Source: Okapia johnstoni
Lineage: Eukaryota; Chordata; Mammalia; Artiodactyla; Giraffidae
Reading direction: 5' to 3'
Assembly (NCBI GenBank): GCA_024291935.2
Contig: JAGTYA010000026.1
Location: 4,203,501 to 4,267,500 of the forward strand
Length of the DNA: 64,000 nt
Shown here: positions 31,766-42,781 of the stretch, piece after piece
Position numbering within the stretch: position 1 is the stretch's first letter
How the letters are laid out: every line of letters begins with the position of its first letter
Notes under the pieces: generated by a model
Told to the model about the DNA's origin: nothing
The model's database searches: none
What the model saw: only the letters and a program-made list of their open reading frames with translations
Position numbers and translations under genes: made by a program

Positions 31766-32937
31766 TAGCCTGGATGAAGGGAGACCAGGGGAAGGGGCAT
31801 ATCAAAGATGGGAGAAAGGACTCTGGCTCACTCGCAGGCATCGTCTCCAGCGTGTGCTCCATCCTGGTAAAGTCACCTCCCCGTCCCCACCTGTGATGAC
31901 CCACAGCAGCCATTGCCTCCGGGACCCCCACTTCTAGGGCATCAAGGCCTGCACTGCACTCTCCATGCCCTGAGTCTGAACAGTTTGGGGGTTTTGAGGA
32001 CCCCACTCGGAAATCGTAACAGCGAGTGGCATTTTCTGGTCTCAGGGGAGTGTTTGCCGAGGTGCAGAGTGGGCAAACCAGGACCCACAGAGGAGGAGAA
32101 ATGGCAAGCATCTTGCCAGAACCCCCAACCCTGCTCAAAGCTGTCGTGTGCAGACAGACATGACCCTGCGCGTCCCCGGCAGTAAAATATTTAGATACCA
32201 GAGAGCAAGTTCACATGTCAACAACAGACCCTTTGTCCCGGTGGAGGAGGCAAGGATGGACGGGAATCTGGATTTTTGAGCGCATCTCCTGATTCTGTTG
32301 ATGGCTGAAACTACCTGCCACTCGCCATCCCCCACGTCTGGGCGACCCGGTGCAGGCGGGCGTCTGTGTGCCGGGCACTGGGCCAACATGAGAGCCCCGG
32401 GAACAGAATAATGAAGAATTAATTTACCCAGCAGGGTCCTTTCAGTGTCTGGGAAGCTCTCGCACCTTCTCTGAGGGGGCAGACGTGTTTCCTTGGGAGG
32501 AATGCCGTTACACAATCGGTCTGTCAAGAGGCCGCATTAAGAATCCAGGCGAGGTTGCTTCAGCTGCAGCCGGCTCCTTTGATTCACACACTCCCCACGG
32601 GCAGCCCCAGACCCCTGGCTCCCTGCTGCCCCGAGAAGGCACAAACCACCCGGGAGGGACCCCACACAGGACCCAGAGAAAACACGATGGGAACGCACCC
32701 CGCCCCCAGGCGAAGGGCTCCTGCCCTGAGTCCCGTGGAGCCCCTAGATGTCTCTTTGGCAGATCTAACACCCGTTGTGCAGACGGGCACACTGAGGAAC
32801 ACGGTCCCAGGGCCAGCAAGGAGCAGAGCAGAGATGACCAAGCCCACAGGGCACTTGCAGCGCAGCTCACAGAACAGAGGGGGACATGGCCGGGGCTGGA
32901 GGGGCAGCTGATGTGCTGAGACCAGCAAAGAAGAGAA
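31766..32937. other. Single-copy DNA with candidate conserved block 32,150-32,580
   Basis: No repeat is recognised except a possible decayed reverse MIR near 32,770-32,840. At 32,150-32,580 balanced composition and words such as AAAATATTTAGATACC and GAAGAATTAATTTACCC stand out from the GC-rich flanks and look like conserved noncoding DNA. This is inference only. Confidence 0.3.
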
Positions 32938-33750
32938 TAAAGGATTGGCCAGCTGCTGGAGAGAGTGTGGAGAAAAGCAACTTTCCTGCACTGCTGGTGG
33001 GAATGTAAATTTATACAGCCACTATGGAGAGCAGTGTGGAGATTCCTTTAAAAAAAAAAAAAACTAGGAATAAAACTACCATATAACCCAACAATCTCAC
33101 TACTGGGCTTATGCCTTGAGGAGACCATAATTGAAAAACACAAGTGTACCCCACTCTTCACGGTAGCACTATTTACAACAGCTAAGGCATGAAAGCACCC
33201 TAGCTGTCCATCAAGAGATGAATGAATAAAGAAGTTGTGGTGCGTACATACAGTGGAATATCACTCAGCCATCAAAAGGAATGCATATGAGTCAGTTCCA
33301 ATGAAGTACATGAACCTAGAGCCTATTATACAGAGTGAAGTAAGTCAGAAAGAGAGAAACGAATATCATACAGTAATGCATATATGTGGAATCTAGAAAG
33401 ATGATACTGATGAAGCCATTTGCAGGGCGGCAATGGAGATGTGGACATAGAGACCCGTGGACACGGTGGGAGAAGGAGAGAGTGGGACAAATTGAGTCGG
33501 GGCCATGGAAACCCATACACCACCACATGTAAAGTAGATGAGCAGTGGGAACTTGCTGTGTGATGGAGGGAGTTCAGCCCGGGGCTCTGCGACGACCTGG
33601 AGAAGAGGGAAGGGCTGGGAGGTGGGAGGGAGGTTCAAGAGGGAGGGGACATATGTACCCCTATGGCCGATTCATGCTGATGTACGGCAGAAACCAACAC
33701 AAGATTGTAAGGCAATTATCCTCCAATTAAAAATAAATACATTTTTTTAA
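32938..33750 (+). mobile_element. Ruminant-type L1, 3' 0.8 kb
   Basis: Runs from TAAAGGATTGGCCAGCTGCTGGAG through GCACTGCTGGTGGGAATGTAAA, CCCAACAATCTCACTACTGGGC and AGTGAAGTAAGTCAGAAAGAG to ATGGCCGATTCATGCTGATG and TATCCTCCAATTAAAAATAAAT. This is the C-terminal end of ORF2 plus the full 3' UTR. Frames are interrupted, with an A-run at 33,051. Confidence 0.9.
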
Positions 33751-33751
33751 A

Positions 33752-33800
33752 ACTGCGTTAGTCGGTCAGTCATGTCCGACTCTTTGCAACCCTATGGACT
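33752..33800 (-). mobile_element. Bov-tA tail fragment
   Basis: GTTAGTCGGTCAGTCATGTCCGACTCTTTGC followed by CCTATGGACTG; a ~50-bp reverse piece at the L1 A-tail. Confidence 0.8.
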
Positions 33801-33977
33801 GAAAAAGAGCAATCAGCTGCATCAAAATATAAAGGGAAGGAAAGGGAACCTGCTGGGCTCTTCATAGGCTGAAGGAAGGACCTTCCAAGCCCACCAGGCT
33901 GGGGACACTTTGAAGATCCCCAGGATTCAAACCAGCTCCCCTGTCGAATCACCGGAGGCTCTGGGAGAGCATTCCCA

Positions 33978-34147
33978 CAGGAGAAGAAGGGGGAGAGAGA
34001 GGGTGAGATGGTTGGATGCCATCACCGACTCAATGGACGTGAGTTCGAGCAAGCTCCGGGAGACGGTGAAGGGCGGGGAAGCCTGGCGGGCTGCAGTCCA
34101 CGGGGTCGCAAACAGTCGGACACGACTGAGCGGCTGAAAAACAGCAA
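33978..34147 (+). mobile_element. BovB LINE 3' end
   Basis: About 170 bp from GGAGAAGAAGGGGGAGAGAGAGG to CACGACTGAGCGGCTGAAAAAC. A frame runs through it from 33,910 but only the BovB-derived C-terminal part is meaningful. Confidence 0.92.
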
Positions 34148-34204
34148 TATTATTTGATGATAAAAAAAAAATGAGTGAGGCATTTTGAATAGTCAACATT
34201 ATAA

Positions 34205-34425
34205 AGACAGGAGGCGGAATGGTGGATGCGGGGGGCTGATGAGGGAGAGGCTAGGGAGTTAATTCTTGGGGACAACTCCCAGTTCACAAGATGGAAATGT
34301 TATGGGATGGCTGACGGCGAGGTCTGCACAAGATATTTCCTGTATCTAAAACCGTTGAAATACATTCTTGAAAAGGCTAAGACGGTAAGCTTTGTGTTAT
34401 GTGTATTCTAACACAGTGAAAAAAG
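34205..34425 (+). mobile_element. Old L1 3' UTR fragment
   Basis: GGGAGTTAATTCTTGGGGACAAC, TTCACAAGATGGAAATGTTATGGGATGG and TTGTGTTATGTGTATTCTAACACAG follow the order of the L1M 3' UTR, as at 938-1,132. Confidence 0.6.
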
Positions 34426-34639
34426 AGGGGGAAGAAAAATGCCTCTCTACGTATAAAATAGTCTTCAGAAGGATGTTCTTTCAAGAAAGTGTTAACGCCT
34501 GTTGCCTCCAAGGAAGGGAAGCAGGTAGCTGGAGGATGGGCATAAGAAGAGGACGGGTTCCTTTTGAATTTGGAACCATGTGAATGGAAGGCAGTAAAAA
34601 ACTTTCTTCATTTTTAAGAGCAAAAGAAGAAAAAACGAG

Positions 34640-34838
34640 CTATCAGGCCACAAAAGACATAGAAGAAACATAAGAATGAGAAGTGAGAGAAGCCAGTCCA
34701 AAAAGGCTGTACTGTCTGATTCAGCTACATGACATCCTAGAGAACGGTGAAACTATGGAGACAGTAAAAAGATTAGGGGGCGGGCGGACAAAGAGGGGTA
34801 GCACAGAGGGTTTTTAGGGCAGTGACATAGGAGGAGGG
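34640..34838 (+). mobile_element. Old L1 3' region fragment
   Basis: AAGTGAGAGAAGCCAGTCC, GACATCCTAGAGAACGG and CTATGGAGACAGTAAAAAGATTAGGGG are words from the L1 ORF2 end/3' UTR. Its order relative to 34,205-34,425 is reversed, so these are separate insertions or a rearrangement. Confidence 0.6.
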
Positions 34839-35130
34839 TATATATGTATAGTATATACATCTTATATGCTGCTGCTGCTGCTGCTGAGTCGCTTAAGTCA
34901 TATGCTATATTATATATGATGATATTATATAATATACTATATAGTCCTATACTATATTACATGTAATATATATAATATAATATATAATATATAATAAATA
35001 TTATTATATATCATATTATATATTATAATATACAATATATGTATATTATATGTATATATTATGTCTATATTATATACATAATATACATATAGATATATAA
35101 TATATGTATATACAGATACATATAATATAT

Positions 35131-35173
<43 letters not shown>

Positions 35174-35860
35174 TATAATATATGTATATACATATACATA
35201 CATAATATAATATATACATAATATGCATAATATATGTATATAATGTGTATATATTATAATATACAATATAATATAGAATATATAATAATATATAATATTA
35301 TAATATATAGTATTATAATATATAATATATATCATATGTATAATATTATACATATAATATATAGTGTATATTTATTATTATATATTATATATGATATATA
35401 TCATATAATATATATGATAATATATGATAATACATGATATATAATACATTATATAATATATATCATATGATATGTTATGTGATATATATTATATAGATAA
35501 TTCTATATAATTCTATATAATATATATATTATTATATATGTTTATATATATAATGTATAATAATAATGCATATAATATACAATATGTATTATATGCATTA
35601 TATGTATTATATATATTATGTAATATATTATATAGTATATAATATAATATGTAATAAACTACATAATATATTATATGCATTATATATAATTAATATATAA
35701 TAATATATATTATATATTATTATATTATGTAAATATATAATTATATATAATGATAAATATATTATATAATATATATTAATGATATTATATTTTATATAAT
35801 ATTGTAAAATATATATTATATATATTAAGTTATACATTAAATATATACATATTTTATTAT
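34838..35860. repeat. About 1 kb A+T island of TA-type repeats
   Basis: Almost uninterrupted TATA/ATAT with TAATATAT and ATATTATA variants, nearly free of G and C apart from single bases and one short Bov-A piece. Long near-palindromes are present everywhere, so cruciforms are possible. It abuts the 3'-tail side of the reverse BovB copy at 35,861, suggesting that the tail of that element seeded the expansion. The chains of Tyr/Ile codons on both strands are not genes. Confidence 0.95.
34867..34900 (-). mobile_element. Very short Bov-A tail fragment with TGC repeats
   Basis: (TGC)n followed by TGAGTCGCTTAAGTC. ATATGCT on each side may be a short target duplication. Only the tail of the SINE is present, so it is an extreme 5' truncation. 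Confidence 0.7.
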
Positions 35861-36695
35861 TCAGTCACCCAGTCATGTCAGACTCTTTGCAACCTCATGG
35901 ACTGCAGCAGGCCAGGCATCCCTGCCCCTCACCATCTCCTGGACTTTGCCCAAGTTCATGTTCATTGCATCAGTGATGCTGTCCAGCTATCTCATCCTCT
36001 GATGCCCTCTTCTCCTTCTACCCTCAATCTTTCCCAGCATCAGGGACTTTTCCAATAAGTCATCTATTTGCATCCTATGGCCAAAATACTGGAGCTTCAA
36101 CTTCAGCATCAGTGACTATTCAGGGCTGATGTCCCTTAAGATTGACTGGCTGGATCTCCTTGCAGTCCAAGGGACTCTCAAGAGTCTTCTCCAGCACCAC
36201 AGTTCAAAAGCATCAATTCTTTGGCGTCATGCCTTCTTTACAGTCCATCTCTCACAACCATATGTGACCACTGGGAAGACCATAGCCTTGACTCTACGGA
36301 CCTTTGTCAGCAGAGTACTGTCTCTGCTTTTCAACACGCTGTCCAGGTTTGTCATTGCTTTCCTGCCAAGAAACAGCTGTCTTCTGATTTCATGGCTGCA
36401 GTCACCATCCGCAGTGATTTTGGAGCCCTGAAAGAGGAACTCTGTCACTACTTCCACCATTTCCCCTTCTATTTGCCATGCAGTAAAGGGGCCAGATGCC
36501 ATGATCTTATTTTTTTTTAATATTTAATGTTAAGCCAGCCCTTTCACTCTCCTCCTTCATCCTCATCAAGAGGCTCCTCTTCCCTTTCTGCCATTAGAGT
36601 GGTATCATCCACATATATGAGGTTGTTGATCTTGCTCCTGCCTATCTTGATTCCAACTTGTAGCTCACCCAGCCCTGCATTTCTCGTAAATTCAT
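35861..36695 (-). mobile_element. BovB LINE, about 0.83 kb, reverse
   Basis: From TTCAGTCACCCAGTCATGTCAGAC to CTTGATTCCAACTTGTAGC. It covers the region from the RT core to the 3' end. The reverse frame at 36,227-36,502 preserves the segment FQGSKITADGDCSHEIRRQ; elsewhere it is broken. An A+T island begins at the tail side. Confidence 0.93.
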
Positions 36696-36696
36696 A

Positions 36697-37147
36697 CATA
36701 ATTCATAATATTCCTCAGCCATAAGAAAGAATGAAATAATGCCTTTGGCAGCAACATGGATGGACCTAGAGATTATCATACTAGGTGAAGTCAGAGAAAG
36801 ACAAATATCACATGACATCACTTATATGTGGAATCTTAAAAATGATACAAACGGACTTATTTACAAAGCGGAAATAGACTCACAGGCACAGAAAACAAAC
36901 TTAGGGTTACCAAAGGGGAGGAAGGGGGTAGGAGGGGTAAATTAGGAGTTTGGGACTAACTGCTATATATAAAATATATAACCAACAAGGACCTGCCATG
37001 TAGCACAGGGAAATGTATTTAGTATCTTGTAAGAACCTATAGCGGAAGATTCTGGGAAAAGAACATATTTAAACAACTGCATCACTTTGCAGTACACCTG
37101 AAATTAACATGACATTGTAAATCAACTGTATGTTAATTTTAGAAAGT
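36697..37147 (+). mobile_element. L1 3' end
   Basis: TATTCCTCAGCCATAAGAAAGAATGAAATAATGCC, GCAACATGGATGGACCTAGAG, ATGTGGAATCTTAAAAATGATAC and TACACCTGAAATTAACATGACATTG are the end of ORF2 and 3' UTR of an L1 older than the ruminant-specific one. Confidence 0.85.
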
Positions 37148-37334
37148 TGCTTGTTTTGAAAAAAGATATTTAAATAATAAAAAACCAAACAAAACCTCCT
37201 GAGGCCCACTTCAGAACTGAGTACCACTTGGGCAGGGCCCACCCCTGGCTGAGTTTTGACACAAAGCTGTCTCCTGAGACCCTATTGAAGAAGGGCTGGA
37301 AGAGCAGGCCAGGGTCCCAGGCTGACACCATCAC

Positions 37335-37410
37335 TGCTGCAGTCACAGCACACAGCAAGAGCCTCGTACACAGTAGGTGCTCAATAAATATTTGTTAAAT
37401 TAATGAATGC
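37335..37410 (+). repeat. MIR-type 3' end
   Basis: CACAGTAGGTGCTCAATAAATATTTGTTAAATTAATGAATG is the typical 3' end of MIR-class SINEs. Confidence 0.7.
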
Positions 37411-37430
37411 CTGAAAAAAGAAAATAAAAG

Positions 37431-37469
37431 TGTTAGCCATTCAGTTGTGTCTGACTCTTTGTGACCCCA
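37431..37469 (-). mobile_element. Bov-tA tail fragment
   Basis: TGTTAGCCATTCAGTTGTGTCTGAC through TTGTGACCCC, 39 bp, head-to-head with the next Bov-tA. Confidence 0.8.
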
Positions 37470-37797
37470 GGGGCTTGCCTGATGGTTCAGACAGTAAAGA
37501 ATCTGTCTGCAATACAGGATAGTGAAGTGAAGTCGCTCAGTCGTGTCCAACTCTTTGCGACCCCATGGACTGTAGCCTACCACACTCCTCCGTCCATGGG
37601 GTTTTCCAGGCAAGAGTACTGGAGTGGGTTGCCATTTATCTGAGTTCAATCCCTGGGTCCGGAAGATCCCTTGGAGAAGGGAATGACAACCCACTCCAGT
37701 ATTCTTGCCTGGAGAATTCGACCGACAGAGGAGCCTGGTAGGCTACTTTCCATGGGGTGGCAAAGAATTGAGCATGACTGAGCAACTAACACACACA
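37470..37797 (+). mobile_element. Bov-tA SINE interrupted by an inverted Bov-tA segment
   Basis: The head (GGGCTTGCCTGATGGTTCAG) and left body end at 37,520. The body resumes at 37,638 with ATCTGAGTTCAATCCCTGGG and runs to a (CA)n tail. Removing the middle 117 bp restores a normal element. Confidence 0.85.
37521..37637 (-). mobile_element. Bov-tA 3' segment inside another Bov-tA
   Basis: AGTGAAGTGAAGTCGCTCAGTCGTG through CTGGAGTGGGTTGCCATTT; the tail half of a reverse Bov-tA. It lies within the element at 37,470-37,797 with no clear target duplication, so it may be a nested insertion or a gene-conversion/inversion product. Confidence 0.85.
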
Positions 37798-37804
37798 GTA
37801 TTTA

Positions 37805-38007
37805 GGGCTTTTCTGGTGGCTCAGTCGGTCAAGAGTCTGCCCGCAATGCGAGAGACCCATGTCTGATTCCTGGGTCGGGAGGTAGGGACGGTAACCCACT
37901 CCAGTTATTCTTGTCTGGAGAAGTCCATGGACAAAGGAGCCTGGTGGGCTACAGTCCACGGGGTCACAAAGAGTCGGACACGACTGAGTGACTAACACTT
38001 TCACTTT
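37805..38007 (+). mobile_element. Bov-tA SINE
   Basis: GGGCTTTTCTGGTGGCTCAGTCGG through CGACTGAGTGACTAACACTTTCACTTTC; complete and sense, only ~8 bp after the previous SINE. Confidence 0.93.
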
Positions 38008-38361
38008 CTATAACAACAACAATCCATCATCCAGACCAACCCTGATTCAGTGTGGAGGGCACTATACAAGAGTGTGGAATCCAGGAGGTAAGAGATAAGC
38101 ACACCCACGTAGACTGGCTCCCACACTCAGGAACCCATCCCGAGAGGCTGAGGAAGAGATCTGTCTCTTGGTCTGGAATGTCCTTCTCCACCTCCCTCCA
38201 CCTGAATTCCTTGTGCTTCTCAGGACGCAGAGTCAAGGTCTCCTTCCCTACGAAGTCTTCCTTGGTCTGCTTCCAGCTAAGTTAATCCTCCTGGGGTGCT
38301 CACTGCACTGGCTTCAACCAGAACATGGACCCTGATATGCTGCAAGTTTCTCCCCAGTCTC

Positions 38362-38572
38362 TCTTCTGTCTCAGACGGTAAAGAATCTGCCTGCAATGCA
38401 GGAGACTCGAGTTCAGTCCCTAGGTAGAGAAGATCCCCTGGAGAAGCAAATGGCAACCCACTCCAAGATTCTTGCCTGGAGAATTCCATGGTCAGAGGAA
38501 CCTGGTGGACTATAGACCATGGTGTCACAAAGAGTCAGACACGACTGAGCGACTAACAGTTTCACTTTGATC
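38362..38572 (+). mobile_element. Bov-tA SINE, head truncated
   Basis: Starts within the head (CTGTCTCAGACGGTAAAG) and ends GACTGAGCGACTAACAGTTTCAC. The stretch between this and the previous SINE (38,008-38,361) is single-copy with no gene seen. Confidence 0.92.
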
Positions 38573-38679
38573 TTTCTTCAGAATGGAGCTGACAACAACT
38601 CAGGGGAAGGACCATGTCTGATTCCCCTGTGTCCCCAGCAGCCAAAGCTGGTCCCAGAATAACGTGTGGTTCATTGAGC

Positions 38680-39050
38680 GTTGATCAGATAGATGGGTAG
38701 GTGGGTGGATGGATGGGTCAATGGATGAATGGATGGATGGGTGGATGGGTGGGTGGATGTATGGATGAACCAAAGGGATTGATGGATTGATGGAGGGATG
38801 ACTGAATGGACGGATGGATAGGTGGATGAGTGTATGGATGGATGGATGGACAGATGGGTAGATGGATGGATAGATGGGTAGATAGATGGATGAATCAAAT
38901 GGATCAATGGACTGATGGATGGGTGAATTAGTGGACAGATGGGTGGATGAGTGGCTGGATGGGTGGATGAATGGATGGCCATGTGAGTGAATGGGTGAAT
39001 ATATGGATACCTGGATGGTCCACGAATGGATATATGATGGATAAATGGCT
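38680..39050 (+). repeat. GGAT/TGGA tetranucleotide array, longest in the window
   Basis: About 370 bp of GATGGATGGATGGGT with ATGA, TGAA and TGGC variants. The purine-rich strand is on +. The reverse strand reads as a 176-codon His/Pro/Ser/Ile-rich open frame, a by-product of the unit. Confidence 0.95.
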
Positions 39051-40155
39051 AGTTTTTCCTGTATTTCTTCTACAGAGCAACTGCTTGGGACTCCTTGAAA
39101 GCCCAAGCCAAGAGAGACCATAAAGTCCATCTACAGACATATCCCCAAAGTCAGCAAGGCTGAAGAGCTGTGCTAAACAGGTCTGGATCAAGTGCTGCTG
39201 AGGCGAGTTCCTTACTCTTGGTGCCATCTGCCTCCCAGGAGTGAAGCCTCTCCTTCTCAGGAGGTTCACATGGGGACCCACCCACAGAGGTGCACACACA
39301 AGCCCCAGACAGCCAGGCGTCTGCAGTCATGAGCAGCCTACACAGCACTGGCTCAGTGAGGTGGGCCGGCTTTCACTGGGGGTAGCAACCCCACACAAAG
39401 CCAGCTTCCTCTGGCATCTAGTCCTGGGCTGGGCAAAGGTGGGGCCTGGAGATCCCAAGGGAAGAGGCAGAGGGGGGAGGGTAGGCTGGAGCCCTGATCA
39501 CCTACTCACCTGTTCACCTGCTCCTGCCATCTGTTACGACCCAGATCTCAGAGCCCAGCCCCCACCCCGTCTGCCTCCCTCACGTCCTCTTTCACCAGAG
39601 GCCCCCATGGGGACCCAGGATGCCCACGAACACTGGGATCGGGGAATTGAACATCAGTGGCAGCTTTTGTTCCTTTTAGGAGAATGGGAGAGACTCTTCT
39701 AAGTGGGTCTCCTTGTGGGAAGAACAATCATACAAAGCCTGGAACCCCACCCGGGGCCTGAGTGAGAAGAGGAGGAAAGCTCATCTCTGAGCAAAAGAAA
39801 AGGCTGGGGCTAGGTGGGTCCAGACTTCTGGGGCCTGAAGTTCATCAATCTGGAGGCCCATTTAAGAAAAGGCACCCACATTACAAAGACAAATTGAGTA
39901 CAAAATAGTCAATTTAATGAAAAAGAAATCACAACAAGTGACACATTTTAAACGTCACTAAATGCAGAAAAATAGCACATGGTGGCATCATTAACTAACT
40001 GCCTGACCTTCCCCATCACACCGTTTTCCTCCACGTTTTCAGGGTTTCATTCTTCTCGGCTTCTCTTTGTATGATGGTGATTTTGTAATATGATTTTCTA
40101 CTTCAAAGCTGAAAGATCCAACCTTAGCACATTTGACTGCGATTTGTTTATTTTT
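39051..40155. other. Single-copy DNA, A+T-rich toward the right
   Basis: 39,051-39,840 is GC-rich with a reverse-strand donor word (CAG|GTGAGTAGG near 39,508). 39,840-40,155 is A+T-rich and repeat-free, ending in the target site of a Bov-tA. No gene recognised. Confidence 0.4.
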
Positions 40156-40165
40156 AAGGCCAAAT

Positions 40166-40381
40166 CGGGCTTCCCAGGTGGTACTAGTGGTAACAAATCT
40201 GCCTGCCAGTTCAGGAGACATAAGCGACCTGGGTTCAATCCTTGGGTCGGGAAGATCCTCTGGGGTAGGAAATGGCAACCCACTCCAGTATTCTTGACTG
40301 GAAAATTCTGTGGACAGAGGAGCCTGGCAGGCTACAGTCCATGGGGCCGCAAAGAGCTGGACATGACAGTGACTGGGCACG
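40166..40381 (+). mobile_element. Bov-tA SINE with target-site duplication
   Basis: CGGGCTTCCCAGGTGGTACTAG through GGACATGACAGTGACTGGGCACG. Perfect 10-bp repeats AAGGCCAAAT flank it at 40,156-40,165 and 40,382-40,391. Its right target site is only about 5 bp from the left copy of the duplication at 40,396. Confidence 0.93.
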
Positions 40382-40395
40382 AAGGCCAAATTGGA

Positions 40396-40500
40396 AAAGT
40401 CCTTTGCAGTTTCTTGGAGGAGAGGGGGTGGTATCTGACTGCGGGGCCTCTAGCCCTTTGGCATCACTCGCGCCCCCAGCAGCCAAAGGGGAGAAGCCAG
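40396..40500 (+). repeat. Left copy of a local direct duplication
   Basis: The ~105 bp around CTTTGCAGTTTCTTGG and TTGGCATCACTCGCG match 41,270-41,370 at roughly 80% identity, with gaps. It is not a repeat family I recognise. The copies are in the same orientation, about 870 bp apart. Confidence 0.8.
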
Positions 40501-41241
40501 CAGGTCAGGTAGGTCCTTGCCACCTCTGGTCCGAGAAGGAACAGGAGGCCTTGAGTTCCGATCACTGGGTCCCTGAGCAGTAATCTCCAGGAGGTCCACT
40601 GGGGCAAGTTGTCCCGGAAGCCAGCCCCCAACCCAGAAACAAGACCCAGGGTTGGGAGTGACTTGTAGGCTGGGGCGGAGAAGCCCTTGGGAGGGACCCT
40701 GGTGAGGAAAGGGTAAGTGCTTAAACTTCAGTATTTTCACTGACAGTGTGGTGAGGGAGTCAGACCAACTCCTCACAGCAAGGAAGCAGCCTGCCTGTGC
40801 TCTTAGAGGGGGACAGAGAGGAGACAGAGCAAAAGGCATCGGATGAGGGTTGTGGCCTTGCCCACAGGCACTCGGACTTGGAGAACTCTCAATCATCTCC
40901 CCACTCCAAGCTTCTAAAACCTGCAATTCCAGACACCCCCACCTGGAGGCGCTCAGTCCTATGGTTGGAGACCTAGGCATTGCATTGCAAGCCTCTCCTG
41001 GGTCTCTAAGGGAACTCACGACTGGAGAAAGAATTCACAGCCCCCAACCCCCAAAGCCTTCACTGAGGACAAGGGAGGGGATTTTCACCAAGCGGGAGGA
41101 CCAGTAAAAGCCTCAGTTTCATGGGCTTGGGAGAAACTGCCCAGCCTTACACCCTCTACATCAGCCCCTTCCACCCCCACCACACACACTGACCTCACAA
41201 ACTATGGGTAGAGGTCAGATGCTTGGGCTAGACACAGATGC
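40501..41241. other. Single-copy DNA between the duplicate copies
   Basis: No repeat or gene recognised. A splice-donor-like AAAGG|GTAAGTGC occurs at 40,711 without a clear acceptor. Confidence 0.35.
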
Positions 41242-41269
41242 AACCCTACTCCCCAAAGAAAGGATGAAA

Positions 41270-41370
41270 AAAACTTTGCAGTTTCTTGGGGGGTGGGGGT
41301 GGTATCTGGCTCGGGAACTCTAGCCCCTTGGCATCACTCACATTCCCAGCGACCACAGGGGAGAAGCCAG
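41270..41370 (+). repeat. Right copy of a local direct duplication
   Basis: Partner of 40,396-40,500. It is itself bracketed by a ~29-bp direct repeat (41,242-41,270 and 41,380-41,408) sharing AACCCTAC(T)CCCCAAAG and GATGA(A/G)AA-type words. Confidence 0.8.
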
Positions 41371-41489
41371 CCCCAAAGAAACCCTACCCCCAAAGGGAGC
41401 ATGAGAACCAGGAATGGAGAGACGACCAGGAAGGGGAGCAAAGCTGGTCTCATCATTGCTTGACCATTTGCTCACCTGGTACTTCCAGA

Positions 41490-41550
41490 AATTTCCCCAC
41501 TCCCCCTGTGCCTCGGTCTCTTCATCTGTAAATAAAACAACATCCCTGAG
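41490..41550 (+). repeat. MIR core fragment
   Basis: CTGTGCCTCGGTCTCTTCATCTGTAAATAAAAC; sense MIR core only. Confidence 0.6.
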
Positions 41551-42006
41551 TCCTGTCCTGTCCCATCCAGACCCAAGGAGCTAGGACAGAGGTGATCTCA
41601 GCAGGAGGACAGCCATGGCCATGCCATGCTGGACTCAGGCTATACCTTGTCTGGGATTCCAGGCTCCTGGTACAGCCTCATCCTCATCCAGTAACGCTGC
41701 CCCGACCCTTTGGTCCGTTTACGCTGTGCCACTTGCTGGGTCTGGACAGGTCGTGGGCTAGCCTGCTTCCAAATATAGGTTCACTGCTTCCTGTGCAAGC
41801 CCTCAGCCTCACCCCATCCCCACCTGGCCTTGGACACACAGGCCCCCTCCTCTGAGAGGCTGAGAAGCTAGTATTTACAACTATGCCTGAAGTCTCCCCC
41901 AGCCTCAGTTTCCCTCGCTGAGACGTAGGGTAATGAGATCCTGATGGGTTGGCCCCAGACAAGCCAAAGAGATTGTGCAAAAGAACCGGGCTCACATCAT
42001 CCCACA

Positions 42007-42102
42007 AAGAAGAGGGGCAAGATGTTCACAAGCTCTTTATCCCTTTGGAACAACAGATACAAGCTGCCAGCTCATCCTGGCCAAACCTGCCTCCCATGGG
42101 AG
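42007..42102 (+). repeat. Left copy of a second local direct duplication
   Basis: AACAGATACAAGCTGCCAGCTCATCC and CAAACCTGCCTCCCAT match 42,782-42,877 in the same orientation at about 70-75% identity. Family unknown; it may be an unrecognised old repeat present twice by chance. Confidence 0.6.
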
Positions 42103-42781
42103 CACATGGGAGGTGCTCGCTCATCAGCATTCATCAGACCTGCCTCTGAATCCCTTCTCTGACCCCGGAGCCTTGGCTGTCCCATTGTCACTCAACAATT
42201 GATGCTGTGCTGGAGTCCAGCGGACACACTCCTCGTGTGTGAGCCTCAGGTGTTAACCCTCACGTGTCTCCACCATTTAACTCCCGGTCACCAGGACCGA
42301 GCTTGAGTCTGGCTCCCCGCTGCCTCCCACGGGTCCTTGCAGAGGTTCCCCATGCTGGTCACGAGGTTGCAGATTTAAATGCCCTTCGAGGTCTGGAAAA
42401 CCCAACGGAGGCATCAGTCCCCTCCTGATTTATCCAAACAGATGAGAAGTGTCACTTGCAGACATGTGGATGGTTTCCAGGGCTAATCTGAGACCACAGA
42501 GGGTGGGTGGGAGGGGTAGGCGGGAACAGATCAAGTGACCCGGGAGAGGAGACCCTCCCCATCCACCACCTCCTGACTGTGGCATGGGGGCAGGGGTCCA
42601 GATGGGGCCCAAGCAACACCACACTCTGGCAGACCACTGCCTTTGATATTCAATCCCCCAGGTCAGGCAAGCTCAGTTTCCCTTTTCGTCCCATCTCAGC
42701 CATACACCAAACAGAAGGCTGTGAGGTTTTCTTTTTAAAAAGATTCCTAAATCTCTCAATTATATTCATTCTCCCAGCATT

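Noticed and set aside
34952..35837. Tyr/Ile-rich open frames
   Set aside because: They are readings of the TA-type A+T island.
38600..39130. Reverse-strand frames encoding long His-Pro-Ser-Ile repeats (also at 7.1, 10.4, 17.4 and 58.9 kb)
   Set aside because: They are the automatic reading of TCCA tetranucleotide repeats; no start context or flanking coding sequence supports a protein.
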